DNA of 64,000 nt from Myrica gale (lineage: Eukaryota > Streptophyta > Magnoliopsida > Fagales > Myricaceae). Position 1 is the first letter of the stretch. Each line of letters starts with the position of its first letter. Where the stretch lies: positions 13,636,001 to 13,700,000 of the forward strand of contig OZ005601.1 of NCBI GenBank assembly GCA_963930655.1, in the 5' to 3' direction. The notes below the pieces were generated by a model. The model had not been told where the DNA came from, did no database searches, and was given only the letters and a program-made list of their open reading frames with translations. A program made the position numbers and the translations under genes. This document shows positions 1 through 11,681 of the stretch, one piece after another.

Positions 1-1978
1 CATGCATGCTAGTTAGGTCACAATGCAAAGGATGTGCATGTTATGATTTTTAGCATGAAAAAGGTAACATTTTGGGGTATGGCCGAATATGAGCTATGTA
101 GGATTTCATGTATAGTTTTGAATATGTTAAATCTAGACATTGGCCATAACATGTGCAAGATTTATGACCCCAAGACATGGTAGATGATTATATTAAGTAC
201 TAGATGCATGCATATTGAAGGAAACAAAAGAAACCTAATTATTTGGGTGAAAGCATGTGTTGGCCGAATGCTATGAGTATGATGTATTGTGTTGGTGCTT
301 TGATTTATAGATCCTAGGTTGTGAAATTGTTGAATGGAGGATGGGATCACCATTGGAGTAAAAGTTGTGATTAATTGGTGCATAATGGTAGTGGCCGAAT
401 GTTATAGTAATAATGAAACCCTAAGTACCATTTATGATTTATGGATTTTCATTATTGTGATGGATAAGGAAATTAGAGTTTAGGCTAGTGGGAATAGATA
501 TTGAAGAACAATGATCTTTTGATAAAATATTATTGGGAACCCTAGTTAAGATTTAATCATAGTTGGATATAAGGTTTTAATGGAGTACGTGTAATAAAAA
601 GAGATTTAGGTTTAATTCTAAACCTATGAGTATTACTTAACCCTAATCGGGCATGTACATGGATAAATATTTTTATTTCACTAAAAATATTAATGATTTA
701 ATAAGCTAAGTTTTGAATATTTGTTAAGGAAAAGAATAAAATATTTTTTTTATGATTAAATGAATTTCAGTGATATGTATAGATATATATATATATATAT
801 CTTTGATTGATGACCGATTTCAAAATGAAACATTTAATGATTTCATACTATTCCTAAAAGTCTAAAGAATATTTGAATCGCTTGTAGGCGATCCACGTGT
901 CTGTATACACGAACAAGGAAGACCAAGGGTAAGTGGATACTGTAAGTGGACAGTAAGTATTCATTTTCAAAACTGGAATGACACACTGCATCGTTTCATG
1001 AACAAGCATGAATTTTAAGCAAGCATGACATGACATGTGCATTGCATGAATTTTTCAAGAAAAAAGTTTATGCAATGATTTTTATGGAAAGAATATGAGA
1101 AGTTTTATGAAACGATAAGTTAAGATAAGGGGCACCGGTCGGTACCGTACCATCAAGTTGGACTCTCATACCGAAGGACAATTATGAGAAGGATGGGTGA
1201 ATCCAAGAGGCTGTGCAAGCCACACTGAAGGACATTGAGAAGGTGTGGTGCCTCCAAGGGTCACGTCTAGCCACTGAAGGACATTGAGAAGGTGCGCTAG
1301 CTGACCATATGTAAGGTCTCCAAGGGAATTCGGGGACGGTTCCGAAGGGAACGCACAACCCTGACTTCAGGGGTCAAATGGAGCGAGCCCACAAGTAAAA
1401 GATATGAAATAATTATGAAAAGGCCAACAAGGGCACAAGTACGAATAAACGGTTTTCAAGGGCCAAGGGCCAGTTTTTCAAGCAAGAATGAAAGAAAGAT
1501 TTTCAAGGGCCTGGGGCCGAAACTAAGCAAGAGCATATGCATAATTCATGACATGCATGTGCATCAATTATCAAGTTTTTTTCTTTCATGATTAAGCGGG
1601 CATAAGTCAAGAGCATGATTTAAGTTTTATGATTTTCCCTTACTGAGTCTTTTTGACTCACGTTTTTAAAATTGTGTCATTCCAGATGTATCAGGTGAAG
1701 AGAGTCAGGAGGACTACCTGACCTAGAAGCCCAAGATATTATGTTTCACATTTTGTTGATAGTGACATGAGCGTCACTAATTGGGTTCTAATGTGTTAAA
1801 TATATGTTTTGTATGAACTTAATGAGAACCCTGACTATGTAAGATTTTGCTCGAACCCCTCGCGATCCTGTACGTTTCCGCCGTAATCAAGTAAAAACAT
1901 AAGTAAGTACGCTGGAGTCATCCGGGGGATAGCTCGCGGCTGTCACGGTCCCTGCGGGATGTCGTTCGGGGCGTGACA
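1..1978 (+). mobile_element. Ty3/gypsy 5' LTR, Tekay-like, open at left edge
   Basis: The stretch before the primer-binding site reads as a long LTR. It ends in gcgtgaca at 1978, seven bases before a tRNA-Met-type PBS. It holds the 'cttactgagtc...gactcacg' block and 'gtgtcattccagat' block that I associate with Tekay/Del chromovirus LTRs, and repeated 'gaaggacattgagaaggtg' units at about 1,225-1,295. The LTR start is not in view, so the element probably begins left of the window. A TA-rich run lies at 785-800. No coding sequence was seen in it. The clade call is from memory of the family. Confidence 0.7.
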
Positions 1979-1984
1979 GTTAAG

Positions 1985-1997
1985 TTGGTATCAGAGG
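1985..1997 (+). promoter_or_regulatory. Gypsy primer-binding site
   Basis: The sequence ttggtatcagagg matches the usual plant PBS complementary to the 3' end of initiator tRNA-Met. It starts a few bases after the LTR end and fixes that boundary. Confidence 0.8.
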
Positions 1998-2128
1998 ATC
2001 GGAGGGTAGAGTCGTAGAACGTAGGGAACGAAGTAGAACCCTAAACCCTAAAGCATGAGATAGCACGTTTAGGGTTAATTACGATGAGAATTTTTGAGGT
2101 TGAGGTTGTTCTAAGCTGAACGATAACC

Positions 2129-3940
2129 TTGAAGTGCAGGATGGCACCTAGGAGGCCAACAAGAAGTCAAGAGCCCGAGGCTCCCGGAGTTACCACCGAG
2201 GATGTGTTAAGGCACATGGCTCAGCTAGTTGCCGAGCACGTGCAGCTGGGTGCCCATGCTGAAGGGGCCCGAGGACGCCCTGAGGGGGTACGTTCGATCA
2301 GTTCAACCGCCAGCACCCGCCAGCGTACAACGGCAGGGGAGATGTCATACTAGCAGAAAATTGGCTGGTGGAGATGAAAGAGCTACTTTAGGTCTTGGGG
2401 TGTACCGAGGCCCAGAAGTTAAGCTATGCTACCTTCAAGCTGCAAGGGGATGCCAAAAGGTGGTGGCAGTCCGAGAAAGTGTTGTTGGGTCAGGAACTGG
2501 GAGAGCAGCCCATAACCTGGGAGAGGTTCCAGCAAGAATTTCTAGATCGTTATTTCCCACGAATGACCCGGGAAGCGAAGGCAAGGGAATTCGCTACCCT
2601 AACCCAAGGAGCTATGACGGTGGAGCAGTACGCAGGCCGATTCATGGAGCTGGTGCGGTTTGCCCCGTACTTGGTACCAGATGAGGAAAGGAAGGCCCGA
2701 AAGTTTGAAGAAGGACTACACCCACGGGTCTACGACAGGGTGTATAGTCATAATCTTAAAACCCTGGCAGAAGTGATTGAACGGGCCGTAATAGTGGAGA
2801 GAGGACTGCAGAGGATAGCAGTCTATCATGACCAGCAAAAGAGGAAGGCTCCTTCCAACCCAACCATTCCGCAGATGCCTTGGAAGAAAAGTAGGCCAGA
2901 GTCATCACAGAGGCATCCTCAGAGGCTGAACCCGAGGCCGAACCAGAGGCCTGGTGTAGCTCAGAATGCCGGAGGAAATCAATTTCCTCTGTGTAACAAA
3001 TGCAACAAGAGACACCCAGGGGAGTGCAGGCAGGGCTTATGTTTTAAGTGCGGGAAGCCTGGTCACTTCTCCAGAGACTGTAGGAGTGCAGGCAGCTCAA
3101 ACCAAGCACCCCGACCCCCGCAGCAGAACAATGCAAGAAGGCAGAGAGGCCCAACACAGGCGAGGTTATATGCAATGACTCCGGAGGACGCGGAGAACCA
3201 GAACCGAGTGGTGGCAGGTAAGTTGCCTTTGCCCCAGGGGGAAGCCCTAGTTCTGTTTGATTCAGGGGCCACGCATTCATTCATTGCATCAACATATTGC
3301 AAGACACATGCCTTAAATAGTGAATTGTTGGATAGTAATGTCCTTGTGTCAACGCCCGCTGGGGGAAGAGTCGAATGTAGCCGGATGTTGAAGGACTATC
3401 CGATAGTAGTAGAAGGGCAAGTCATGTTGGCTGATTTGATAGTTATGGAGATGGGAGGATTTGATGTCATCCTAGGTATGGATTGGTTGTCGAAGCATGG
3501 TGCCAATATTCGGTGCTATGAGAAGAAGGTCTTGTTCCAAAAGGAGGGGATACCAGATTGTTGTTTCATGGGTATGAGGAAAATGGAGCGAAGGCCAGCA
3601 ATTGTCTCGGCCCTGCAAGCTAAAAGATTGTTGCAAGGGGGGCATGAGGGAATTCTAGTATGGGCAAGTGATACGCAGAACGAGGTCTCTGCGTTTGATC
3701 AAACCCCAATAGTGACTGAGTTTCCGGATGTATTCCCGGAAGACTTACCGGGGTTACCGCCGGATAGGGAGGTGGAGTTCGGAATTGAATTGGAAGCTGG
3801 GACAGTCCCAATTTCCAAGGTGCCGTATCGAATGGCTCCGGCAGAGCTAAAGGAGCTGAAGGTCCAATTGGAAGATCTCTTGGAGAAGGGATTTATAAGG
3901 CCGAGTTGTCGCCTTGGGGAGCACCGATCCTGTTTGTGAA
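2129..3940 (+). pseudogene. Gypsy gag-protease, broken
   Basis: This is the gag and aspartic protease part of a Ty3/gypsy polyprotein. Gag packages the RNA and the protease matures it. The N-terminus opens at 2129 in frame 2, and homology passes to frame 1 near 2,280-2,300. An in-frame TAG sits at 2389-2391. From 2395 the frame is open for 514 codons: retrotransposon gag core (WWQSE, FLDRYFP), zinc knuckle CFKCGKPGHFSRDC near codon 216, protease LFDSGATHSFI near codon 287, then the start of reverse transcriptase ([10 protein letters not shown]). A one-base deletion near 3905 throws the frame off and it ends at 3939. There are thus at least three lesions and the element cannot make a full polyprotein. 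Confidence 0.9.
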
Positions 3941-5130
3941 AAAGAAGGACAGAAGTCTCCGGATGTGTATTGATTATAGGGAGTTTAATAAGGTGACCGT
4001 GAAGAATAGGTACCCGCTACCTCGCATTGACGATTTGTTCGATCAATTGCAGGGGGCACAAATATTTTCAAGAATTGATTTGAGGTCGGGTTACCACCAG
4101 TTGAAGGTTAAAGAGGGAGATATATCAAAGACGGCCTTTCGAACCCGATATGGTCACTATGAATTTTTGGTGATGCCATTTGGGTTAACTAATGCCCCGG
4201 CCGCATTTATGGACTTGATGAATCGAGTGTTCAGGGAGTTCCTGGATAAATTTGTGGTGGTGTTCATAGACGATATTCTTATTTATTCTCGGAACCAGGA
4301 AGAGCATGAGGAGCATCTCAGGATTGTTTTGCAGATCCTAAGGGAGAAGAAGCTGTATGCTAAATTCTCCAAGTGCGAGTTTTGGTTGCAGCAAGTCCGA
4401 TTTTTAGGGCATGTAGTGTCGGGAGAAGGAATTGCTGTAGATCCCGGAAAGGTGGATGCGGTTTTCAAATGGCCTAGACCTACAAATGTTAAGGAGATAA
4501 GAAGTTTCCTGGGGTTAGCAGGGTATTACCGGAGGTTTATCAAGGAATTTTCAAAGATAACTATGCCGATGACCTTGTTGACCAAGAAGAACGTTAAGTT
4601 CGATTGGACAGACGAGTGTGAGCAAAGTTTCCAGACGCTAAAGGCTCATCTGGTTACTGCCCCGGTGTTAGCATTGCCCTCGGAACATGGGGAGTATGAG
4701 ATCTATACGGACGCCTCAAAGCACGGTCTTGGGTGTGTGTTAATGCAAGATAAGAGGGTCATAGCCTATGCATCGAGGCAACTGAGGCCCCACGAGGTGA
4801 CTTATCCCGCTCACGACCTGGAGTTGGCTGCAGTCGTGCATGCTCTGAAAATATGGAGGCATTATCTCTATGGGGTTAAGTGCGAGATATTTACAGACCA
4901 TAAGAGCCTCAAGTACTTCAACACTCAGAAGGAGCTGAATATGAGGCAACGACCCTGGTTGGAGTTGATTAAGGACTATGATTGCACCATTAGCTACCAT
5001 CCTGGGAAAGCTAACGTGGTGGCTGATGCTTTAAGCCGAAAGTCGGCTGAAACGAGTGTCGTGGAGGTAGTGGCTAAGGAGATCATGGAGGATCTAAAAA
5101 GAGAGGAGATCACGCTTGTATTGGCCGACC
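3906..5130 (+). pseudogene. Gypsy reverse transcriptase-RNase H, truncated
   Basis: This continues the polyprotein after the frameshift near 3905. Reverse transcriptase motifs are in order: [26 protein letters not shown], the catalytic FIDDILIYS, and [12 protein letters not shown]. RNase H follows with [15 protein letters not shown], and the linker ends in ADALSRKS. In an intact Tekay-type element a zinc-binding integrase with chromodomain would follow. Here gypsy homology fades near 5,100-5,140 and minus-strand hAT sequence begins. Integrase, polypurine tract and 3' LTR are absent. The open frame runs on to 5195 only by chance into hAT sequence. Confidence 0.9.
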
Positions 5131-5262
5131 GGTATGTTTCCATCGCATTAGATGTGGACAAGTTCGATCCTGACACCCGCAAAGTGACTTCATAGAATAA
5201 CTTCAAAAATTTAATGACACCACGAATGGCCTCCCAATCCTCAGATGTAGGTGGACCCAAAC
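5131..5262 (-). pseudogene. hAT transposase fragment, left of copia insertion
   Basis: Read on the minus strand this gives PPTSEDWEAIRGVIKFLK, then [12 protein letters not shown]. This matches the plant RICESLEEPER/BED-type hAT transposase segment of the form 'EDW...FL..FY..T...SGS..TSN'. It continues the transposase found at 13,374-14,138, from which it is separated by the copia element. The part C-terminal to it would lie left of 5,130, where gypsy sequence stands instead. The exact gypsy/hAT junction is uncertain by a few tens of bases. Confidence 0.75.
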
Positions 5263-6793
5263 TGTTAGCCCAAGGTTGTTTTATAAACAATCTATTTTTG
5301 ATTTTGATGATAACAAACTTTTTCAACTAGTTTGAGACCTTTAGATTCTACATTTGAAAATCTTTTTAAGAAAATGATATCAAGAGTTCTCTAAGCTTAA
5401 ATTGGCCTTAGATATAATTGAACACATCTACACAAGCTTATTGGTCAATCTTTACATTGTAGATGTTTTTGGAATGCTTGATGGTGTCAAGGGAAACCAT
5501 TTTTCAGTCTAAGTGTTGATGGTGTCGACACATAGGACCATGGTGTCGACACATTGGTCATACTCCAGAATGCACAAAACTATGAGTCGACACATAGAAG
5601 ACATAGTGTCGACACATTGAACAATGGCAAGATCCCGCTTTGTTTGTCGTCCGATCGAGCTGAAATTTGGAGAGGACGTTCACAACACAAGGTGCTATAA
5701 TCTGAACGGTGAAGATCAGATTTGGAGCTCGGGAACAGTGTTTCTCATGCATGAACAGTAACCGCGAAGGTGTCGACACATGCTTCGATTTCTCAGATCT
5801 GGAGCGACGTCACTCATTCTAAAAGTGTCTCCAACGGCTCTAAATGCCCTCCAACGGCTCCAAAAGATGACAAGAAAGCCCTTGGTGCCCTAGAGACTAT
5901 AAATAGAACAAGATTGAAAGAGAAAGCAAGAGCTACACACGAAAATCATTCTTGCCCTAATTTCTTGAGAGACAAAGCTCAAAGAAGAAGAAGAAGAAGA
6001 GAGAAGCTCTTCCAATCTAGAAGGCTTGCATTCAATCTTGCACATCCATAAGCCTTCCTTGAAGAACTCATTCTTCCAGCAAATCTCAGGTTCTTATATT
6101 TGTAGATTTGGCTTAGAGAGCCCTATCATTTCTTGAGTTACCCATTTGTATATTTGGCTTAGAGAGCCCTATCATTTCTTGAGCTACCCATTTGTAGATT
6201 TGGCTTAGAGAGTCATCCTCCATTGTACCCATCTATTGTAAAACATCTGAGTGTTGGGTAAACACTTGGTCCTACTTGTGAGAGTAGAAGAAATACTTTA
6301 GGTTGTGAGGATTTGTAAGAGAGTTAAAGTGTAAGCTCGAAAAATACTTGGTCCTACTTGTAAGAGTAGAAGAAATCCTCTAGGTTGTGAGGATTTGTAA
6401 GAGTTGAAGCGTGAGCTCGCAAAACGCTTTGTAAAGGTTCCTTAGCACCCGGGAAGCTAAGGTGTATTCGCTATTTGGAGAATAGTGGAGGAAGCCCAAG
6501 GAAGCCAATTGCCTTGGGGGTGGACGTAGGCACGTGTTTGGCCGAACCACCTAAAAACTACGGTGTCATATCTCTAACTCTATCTCTCTTACATTTTAGT
6601 ACTTATTCATATTTGTGGAGATTTATACTTTATCATTCATTGATTATATTTGGCATAGCTTTAGACTCATTTAGATCAACATTATTTTTTGTTAAAGAGG
6701 GGTAGTTTTCAGATCTGCATATTCACTTAAAAGTGTTAAGTTTTTGAAAAACCCAATTCACCCCCCCCTCTTGGGTTGTCATTTAGACTCACA
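5263..6793 (+). repeat. 5' LTR of SIRE-like element A
   Basis: The LTR is 1,531 bp, starts tgttagccc and ends gactcaca. It carries five GTCGAC-centred motifs (5524, 5545, 5586, 5608, 5772), mostly as tgtcgacaca. A TATA box lies at 5898. About 51-bp tandem units run from 6,103 to 6,205 ('ttggcttagagagccc'), and about 84-bp units from 6,262 to 6,425 ('acttggtcctacttgt'). By eye it matches the 3' LTR except for one t/c change near 6,343, the length of a C-run near 6,761, and about 160 bp missing after 5768. Confidence 0.93.
5898..5906 (+). promoter_or_regulatory. LTR TATA box
   Basis: The sequence tataaatag sits downstream of the GTCGAC motif array and upstream of a purine-rich leader. It is the likely core promoter of element A. 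The 3' LTR has the same box at 12476-12484. Confidence 0.65.
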
Positions 6794-6795
6794 AT

Positions 6796-6807
6796 TGGTA
6801 TCGGAGC
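6796..6807 (+). promoter_or_regulatory. Copia primer-binding site
   Basis: The sequence tggtatcggagc starts two bases after the 5' LTR end. It differs by one base from the usual tRNA-Met-complementary tggtatcagagc. Confidence 0.8.
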
Positions 6808-6828
6808 TGAGGTTTAATATCTCTATCT

Positions 6829-8319
6829 ATGACAACCTTTGTTAGCACCGCCTTAGCTGAAGGTCAATCCACAAATAGACCTCCCTTATTTAATGGCACT
6901 TGTTACAATTATTGGAAGGCTAGGATGAGGATTTACATCCAAGCCGTGGACTATGATCTATGGAGAGTTATCTCAAATGGTCCTACATTTCCTAGGGATA
7001 AGGATGGAAAGTTGAAAGATGAAAATGAATGGAATGATGTTGATCTTAGAATTATGTCTCAAAATGCTAAAGCTATGAATGTGTTATATTGTGCACTTGA
7101 TTCAAATGAATTTAATCGTGTTTCCGGGTGTGATACCGCGAAACAAATTTGGGACAAACTTCAAGTAACTCATGAGGGTACGAATCAAGTCAAAGAAAAT
7201 AAGATTAGTATGCTTGTTCATAGCTATGAGCTTTTTAAGATGAGATCTGATGAAACTATCTCTTCTATGTTTACTCGTTTTACTGATATTATAAATGGAT
7301 TAAAATCTCTCGGTAAAGAGTATACTAATGTTGAAATGGTGAGAAAGATCCTCAGGTGTCTTCCTAAGACTTGGGAGCCTAAAGTGACAGCAATTCAAGA
7401 AGCTAAGGATTTGACAAAGCTCTCACTTGACGAACTCATGGGATCTCTCATGACACATGAGATGAACCAAGTAGAGGAGGATGAGGACAAAGGTAGAAGA
7501 AAAAGGGGCATAGCATTAAAAGCCTCATGCTCTAGTGATGATGAGTCTTCCAAAGATGATGAAGACGTGGAATTGTTGATAAAGAGATTTAAGAAGTTTC
7601 TCCTAAAGAAACAAGGAGATAAAACTTTTTCGAGGAAGACAAATTACATAAGCGATAGTGAAAGTGATGATGAAGATGCAAACCTTTGCTTCATGGCAAA
7701 GGATAACGAAGATGAGGTACAAAACTTTTCAATTTACTCTTTCACATTTGATGAATTGCAAGATGCATTTGATGAACAATATGTTGAACTAAAAAGAATA
7801 TTTTCAAAATATTGTTCTCTTAAAAAGAATTTTGAAAGTATTGCAAAAGAGAATGATACTTTGAAAAGTCAAGTCACATCTCTTAGAGATGATCTTGCAA
7901 GGACCATAAACGAAAATAAAAAACCTTTGCAAAATGAGTCAAATATTTTGATTGTTGAAAATGACACCTTGAAAAGGAAAGTTGACTTGCTTACAAATGA
8001 TCTTGCAATGTTTACTCAAGGAAAGAAAAACCTTGACATTCTTCTTGGTTCTCAACGGTGTTGCTTCAACAAAAGTGGTCTTGGATATGACTCCTTCAAT
8101 GACCAGAAACTTTATTCTTATATGATCACAAAATCATCTCCATCATTTACATTGTGCAACTTTTGTGGTCAATCTGGTCACATTTCACACACTTGTCCAG
8201 CTAGAAAGAAATCCACTCATGGCATCAAATTTATGTGGATTCAAAAAGACAAGGTGAATGAATTTATTTCTAACACCAAAGGACCCAAAAAGATTTGGGT
8301 ACCAAAAACCAAGAGTTGA
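6829..8319 (+). CDS. SIRE-like copia Gag, intact 496 aa
   Basis: This is the capsid/nucleocapsid protein of element A, which would assemble virus-like particles in the cytoplasm. The ATG lies 33 bases after the start of the PBS. The N-terminal half is a UBN2-type gag (FNGTCYNYWKARM near residue 20; MVRKILRCLPKTWEPKVTAI near 180). The middle is acidic and Lys-rich. Residues about 300-410 look like coiled coil with many Asn, Lys and Glu. A zinc knuckle CNFCGQSGHISHTC starts at residue 443. The frame is uninterrupted, unlike everything downstream. The stop at 8317-8319 separates it from the protease region, where one frame would be expected. It could supply Gag in trans to relatives, which is inference. 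Confidence 0.9.
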   Translation: MTTFVSTALAEGQSTNRPPLFNGTCYNYWKARMRIYIQAVDYDLWRVISNGPTFPRDKDGKLKDENEWNDVDLRIMSQNAKAMNVLYCALDSNEFNRVSGCDTAKQIWDKLQVTHEGTNQVKENKISMLVHSYELFKMRSDETISSMFTRFTDIINGLKSLGKEYTNVEMVRKILRCLPKTWEPKVTAIQEAKDLTKLSLDELMGSLMTHEMNQVEEDEDKGRRKRGIALKASCSSDDESSKDDEDVELLIKRFKKFLLKKQGDKTFSRKTNYISDSESDDEDANLCFMAKDNEDEVQNFSIYSFTFDELQDAFDEQYVELKRIFSKYCSLKKNFESIAKENDTLKSQVTSLRDDLARTINENKKPLQNESNILIVENDTLKRKVDLLTNDLAMFTQGKKNLDILLGSQRCCFNKSGLGYDSFNDQKLYSYMITKSSPSFTLCNFCGQSGHISHTCPARKKSTHGIKFMWIQKDKVNEFISNTKGPKKIWVPKTKS

Positions 8320-9480
8320 TTGATTTTGCATATGTGTTTGAAGTCCAATGTGAATGCTCCAAGCACATGACCGGAGACAAGAGTTGGTTTAACTCTATTT
8401 GTCTCAAAGAAAAGGGATCGATTACATTTGGTGATATCAATAAAGGAAGGATTATTGGTTTTGAAAATGTCGGTATATCTCATAATCCTACTATTGAACA
8501 TATTATATGCATTGATTGTTGGAGAATTTGTTCATATTGTTATTGATGAATCTAATAATCTTATGAAAAGAAATGATGGATGTTATAGATCTTGATAATG
8601 AGATTGAGAAACTTGCCATAAATGAGGACAAGGAAGAAACTCGTGTACAAGAGCAAAGATCTCAATATTCACAAGAAAAAGTTCAACAAGTCAACATTGA
8701 TCTACCAAAGTCTTGGAATTACCTCAAAAGATCATCATATTGATCAAGTCATTGGTAATGTGGAGAAAATGTAAGTATTCACTCCTTTCATAATCAAGCT
8801 AGTAATTTTGCCTTACTTTCTCAAATTGAGCCAAAACATATTTCTGAGGCAAAAGTTGATAAAAGTTGAATTCATGCCATGGATGATGAAGTAAAACAAG
8901 TTTTAAAAAAATATGATATGACATCTAGTTCCTAGACTCCAAGATCATCCAGTTATTGGTATTCAATGAAATTTTCAAAACAAAATGGATGTATCTGGGG
9001 AAGTGGTAAGGAACAAGGCAATATTAGTAGCCCAAGGTTACAATCTAGAAGATGCAATTAATTTTGATGAATCTTTTGCTCCTATGACTAGACTATAATC
9101 TATTCACATATTGCTTACCTTTGCATGTTGTAATGATTTCAAATGCATCTTTTAATGATTATTTATGAGGAAGTGTGTGTAGAACAAACTCCTAGACTTG
9201 TAGATGAAAAGTCACCACACCTTGTGTTCAAGCTCACAAAAGCACTATATGGCTTGAAGCAAGCATCTCAAGAATGGAAAAGGAAAATGATCAAAAAGGT
9301 AAAGACGTTGAACACACAAGGTATCAAGGTATGATTGGATCCTTCCTTTACCTCACTGTAAGTATACCTAATACAATGCCTTGCATATGCATGTGTGCTA
9401 ATTTCCAATATTGACCTATGCAATCTCATTTACTCGTGGTTAAAAGAACTTTCAGATATCTTATTGGAATGAGATTACTT
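8320..9480 (+). pseudogene. Copia pol remnants, mostly deleted
   Basis: Scattered fragments of one pol gene survive. CSKHMTGDKS at about 8,355-8,385, followed by GSITFGDINKGRIIGF, is the protease/pre-integrase segment, but the expected Asp-Ser-Gly is replaced. A hinge of the type 'KLAINEDKEE...LPKSWNYLK' follows at 8,600-8,730. RT pieces include VVRNKAILVAQGYN near 9,005, FDESFAPMTRL near 9,065 and HLVFKLTKALYGLKQAS at about 9,218-9,268. RNase-H-proximal text MIGSLLYLT and FRYLIGM comes at 9,330-9,475. The integrase core and the catalytic YVDD part of RT are missing, with stops and frameshifts between pieces. Confidence 0.85.
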
Positions 9481-9639
9481 TTGGATTAAATTGGTGATTT
9501 GTGCTTGTTTTGTAATATTAATTGTGTTGTTGATTGCATTGGATATATTTTGATCTTTGTTTAAATTGCTCTCTATGCATTTAGCTCTAAAATCATATTT
9601 GTTCCTTGTTAAAATATTGTATGCATTCTTTTTACATGA

Positions 9640-11110
9640 CATATGTCAACACTTGGTAAAACAATGTGTCAACACTTATAATGAGTACAATGTTTTTTAA
9701 AATGATGGACATACATATCATATATATATATATACTCTTCAGGGCAAAAGGGGTCAGCACTTTATTTCTCCTCCATCTCACAGACCCTCTTTTCTCTCCC
9801 AAACGGCATGAACTCCTCTCTTTCAAAATCATCTCTTGCCCACAGCCCTCTCCGAAAAATCCACTGCTGAAAACCTTCAAACTCCTCACAATGCCTCTGC
9901 TGAAATGTCTTCCAGCCGCCCTAAACATTCCGCTCGCCAATCACCCGTATTTGTCAATTCTACGGCTCAGAAGAAAGGGAAAAGCATTGAGGAACCTGCT
10001 CCTACTCCAAAGGCCTACACTTTCAGGTCAGGGCTTTGCAATAATCATTTTGTGCAAGATTTTCGGAATATGATAGTAATTGCTGGTTGAGGGGCTGATT
10101 TTCAATGGTTAACTGAGAATGGTTTTGATTTTAAAGAGATGTCAATAGTTGTGAAAATGGGGAGATATTAGTCATATCAGTTGCTTCATTAAACTCCCTG
10201 ATTTCTGCTTCTAATGATGGAAAAAGAAATTCTTTGATGTTTACAGATGGATGGGGTTATCAGAGGTAGAACCACTTGATATTTAGGGTTGTGTTAGATA
10301 GCTCAACCCTTAATGAGGTTACTAAACCTACTGCCAGTGGATTGACTGTTCATAGATAATTATTGCATCATATGCTTTGTAACATTATCTTACCAAGAAC
10401 TGGATAATTCAAATACATCATATTCTTGGAGATGTCTAGGGGATGCTTTTCATGAATATATTTCAGATCTTTGAGATTGATATGACTGGGGAAGTTAGAG
10501 AAAAATCCAAAGACTCCATGTAATACAACAAGAAAACCCTTTGGGTATTGAGATTTAATGCAAAACAAGGATGGAGAATGGATAAAGAAATGTGTGGTGA
10601 TACCTTAGAAATAAAATGAAAGAGGTTCAGTTTTGAGGAAAAGACTGAAACTGAAAGGACTCTCAAGGGAAATACGACTTCTTTGGGTACGCAAACACCT
10701 ATTTCCTTTCCCCCCACTGCACATTGGATCATCTTCCGTATTTTCTGCTCCTAGTTCTCATGAGCCTCACCTAAGTCAACTTGAGGATTAAATTGCTGAT
10801 ATCGAGAAGGAACTGAAAAGTTTGGGTAATCAGATGGCGGAAATGACCACTCGTTTGAAGATGAGATTGGAAGATATTACGAAGCTGAGTGATGTTTATA
10901 CATAGTGTTGTGGGACTCTTCATAAGGAAATGAGAGGTATCAAGCATCAAGTCAACAACAACCTCCATGTGACTAGAAATGTGATTCAACTTACTGATGA
11001 TGAGTTCACTACTGTTTATGCTGATCTTCATGCTTTTATGAATTCATCAACTGAGGATGTTATAAAGGCTACAGAGGCGCCTATGGAACCTGCTAGAACC
11101 CTTTGACCTC
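9640..11110 (+). pseudogene. SIRE env-like / post-pol region, degenerate
   Basis: SIRE/Maximus elements carry an extra reading frame between pol and the 3' LTR. Here the matching region holds a Ser/Pro-rich start (SSSRPKHSARQSPVF at 9,909-9,953). A segment of the form 'LTVHR*LLHHMLCNIILPR' follows at about 10,340-10,400. A coiled-coil-like part lies at 10,790-11,080 (ADIEKELKSLGNQMAEMTTR). Many stops and frame changes break it. The reported function of such proteins as envelopes is unproven, and I infer only position and resemblance. Confidence 0.55.
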
Positions 11111-11667
11111 CCCTTAGCTTATTTTTGATGATGCCAAAGGGGGAGAAGTTAGAAGGAAGAAAATTTGGAGAAGTTTTAAGTGATTATGTTGACTCTCTAG
11201 CTCTTACTGAGTACATTCCATTTTGATGTTGGATGATCACTTGACTTGCCTTATCTATGCATATCTCTATAATTTATATGTCTCCATTAGATTATTTGAT
11301 TATGCTCGCATCTATTGTTTATCTAATGGTGATTTTAAGGGTTCTGCAAAGTGCTTATCTCTTTGCTCTTAATTGTGGATATTTGAGACGTGCTTCAGGT
11401 AATCTTCTTGAAACTCTCCTCTATATGAAGTCTTGTGATCTGAAATTGAATGATGAAGTTTGGGGGAGTTTGGAGGATGTTATAGAAGTGTTTTTACAGG
11501 CTTTGAAAGTTTGGAAAACCTCTATTTACAAAGGGAACTCTTGCAAAATTTTCATAGAATCTCAAAGTTCATTTTGCTAAAAACTCTTGAAAAACTCCAG
11601 ACTAATCTCAGGGGGAGCTTTTCATTTTGGTATCAACAGTTTATTATTAGTTAGGTTTGTCATCATC
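11110..11667 (+). other. Copia 3' internal non-coding stretch
   Basis: This stretch lies between the env-like remnant and the polypurine tract. It contains 'gccaaagggggagaag' near 11,135, a PPT-like motif often repeated before the 3' LTR in SIRE-type elements. No convincing coding homology was seen. Confidence 0.5.
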
Positions 11668-11681
11668 AAAAAGGGGGAGAT
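11668..11681 (+). promoter_or_regulatory. Polypurine tract, element A
   Basis: The tract aaaaagggggagat abuts the 3' LTR start (tgttag at 11682). It is the expected primer site for plus-strand DNA synthesis. Confidence 0.85.

Noticed and set aside
3044..3302. Minus-strand open frames inside gypsy gag
   Set aside because: They oppose a frame with clear gag and zinc-knuckle homology and show no motif.
5770..6051. Short frame in the copia LTR, repeated at 12,327
   Set aside because: Lies across the LTR promoter and TATA box, with no homology. Duplicated only because LTRs are duplicated.
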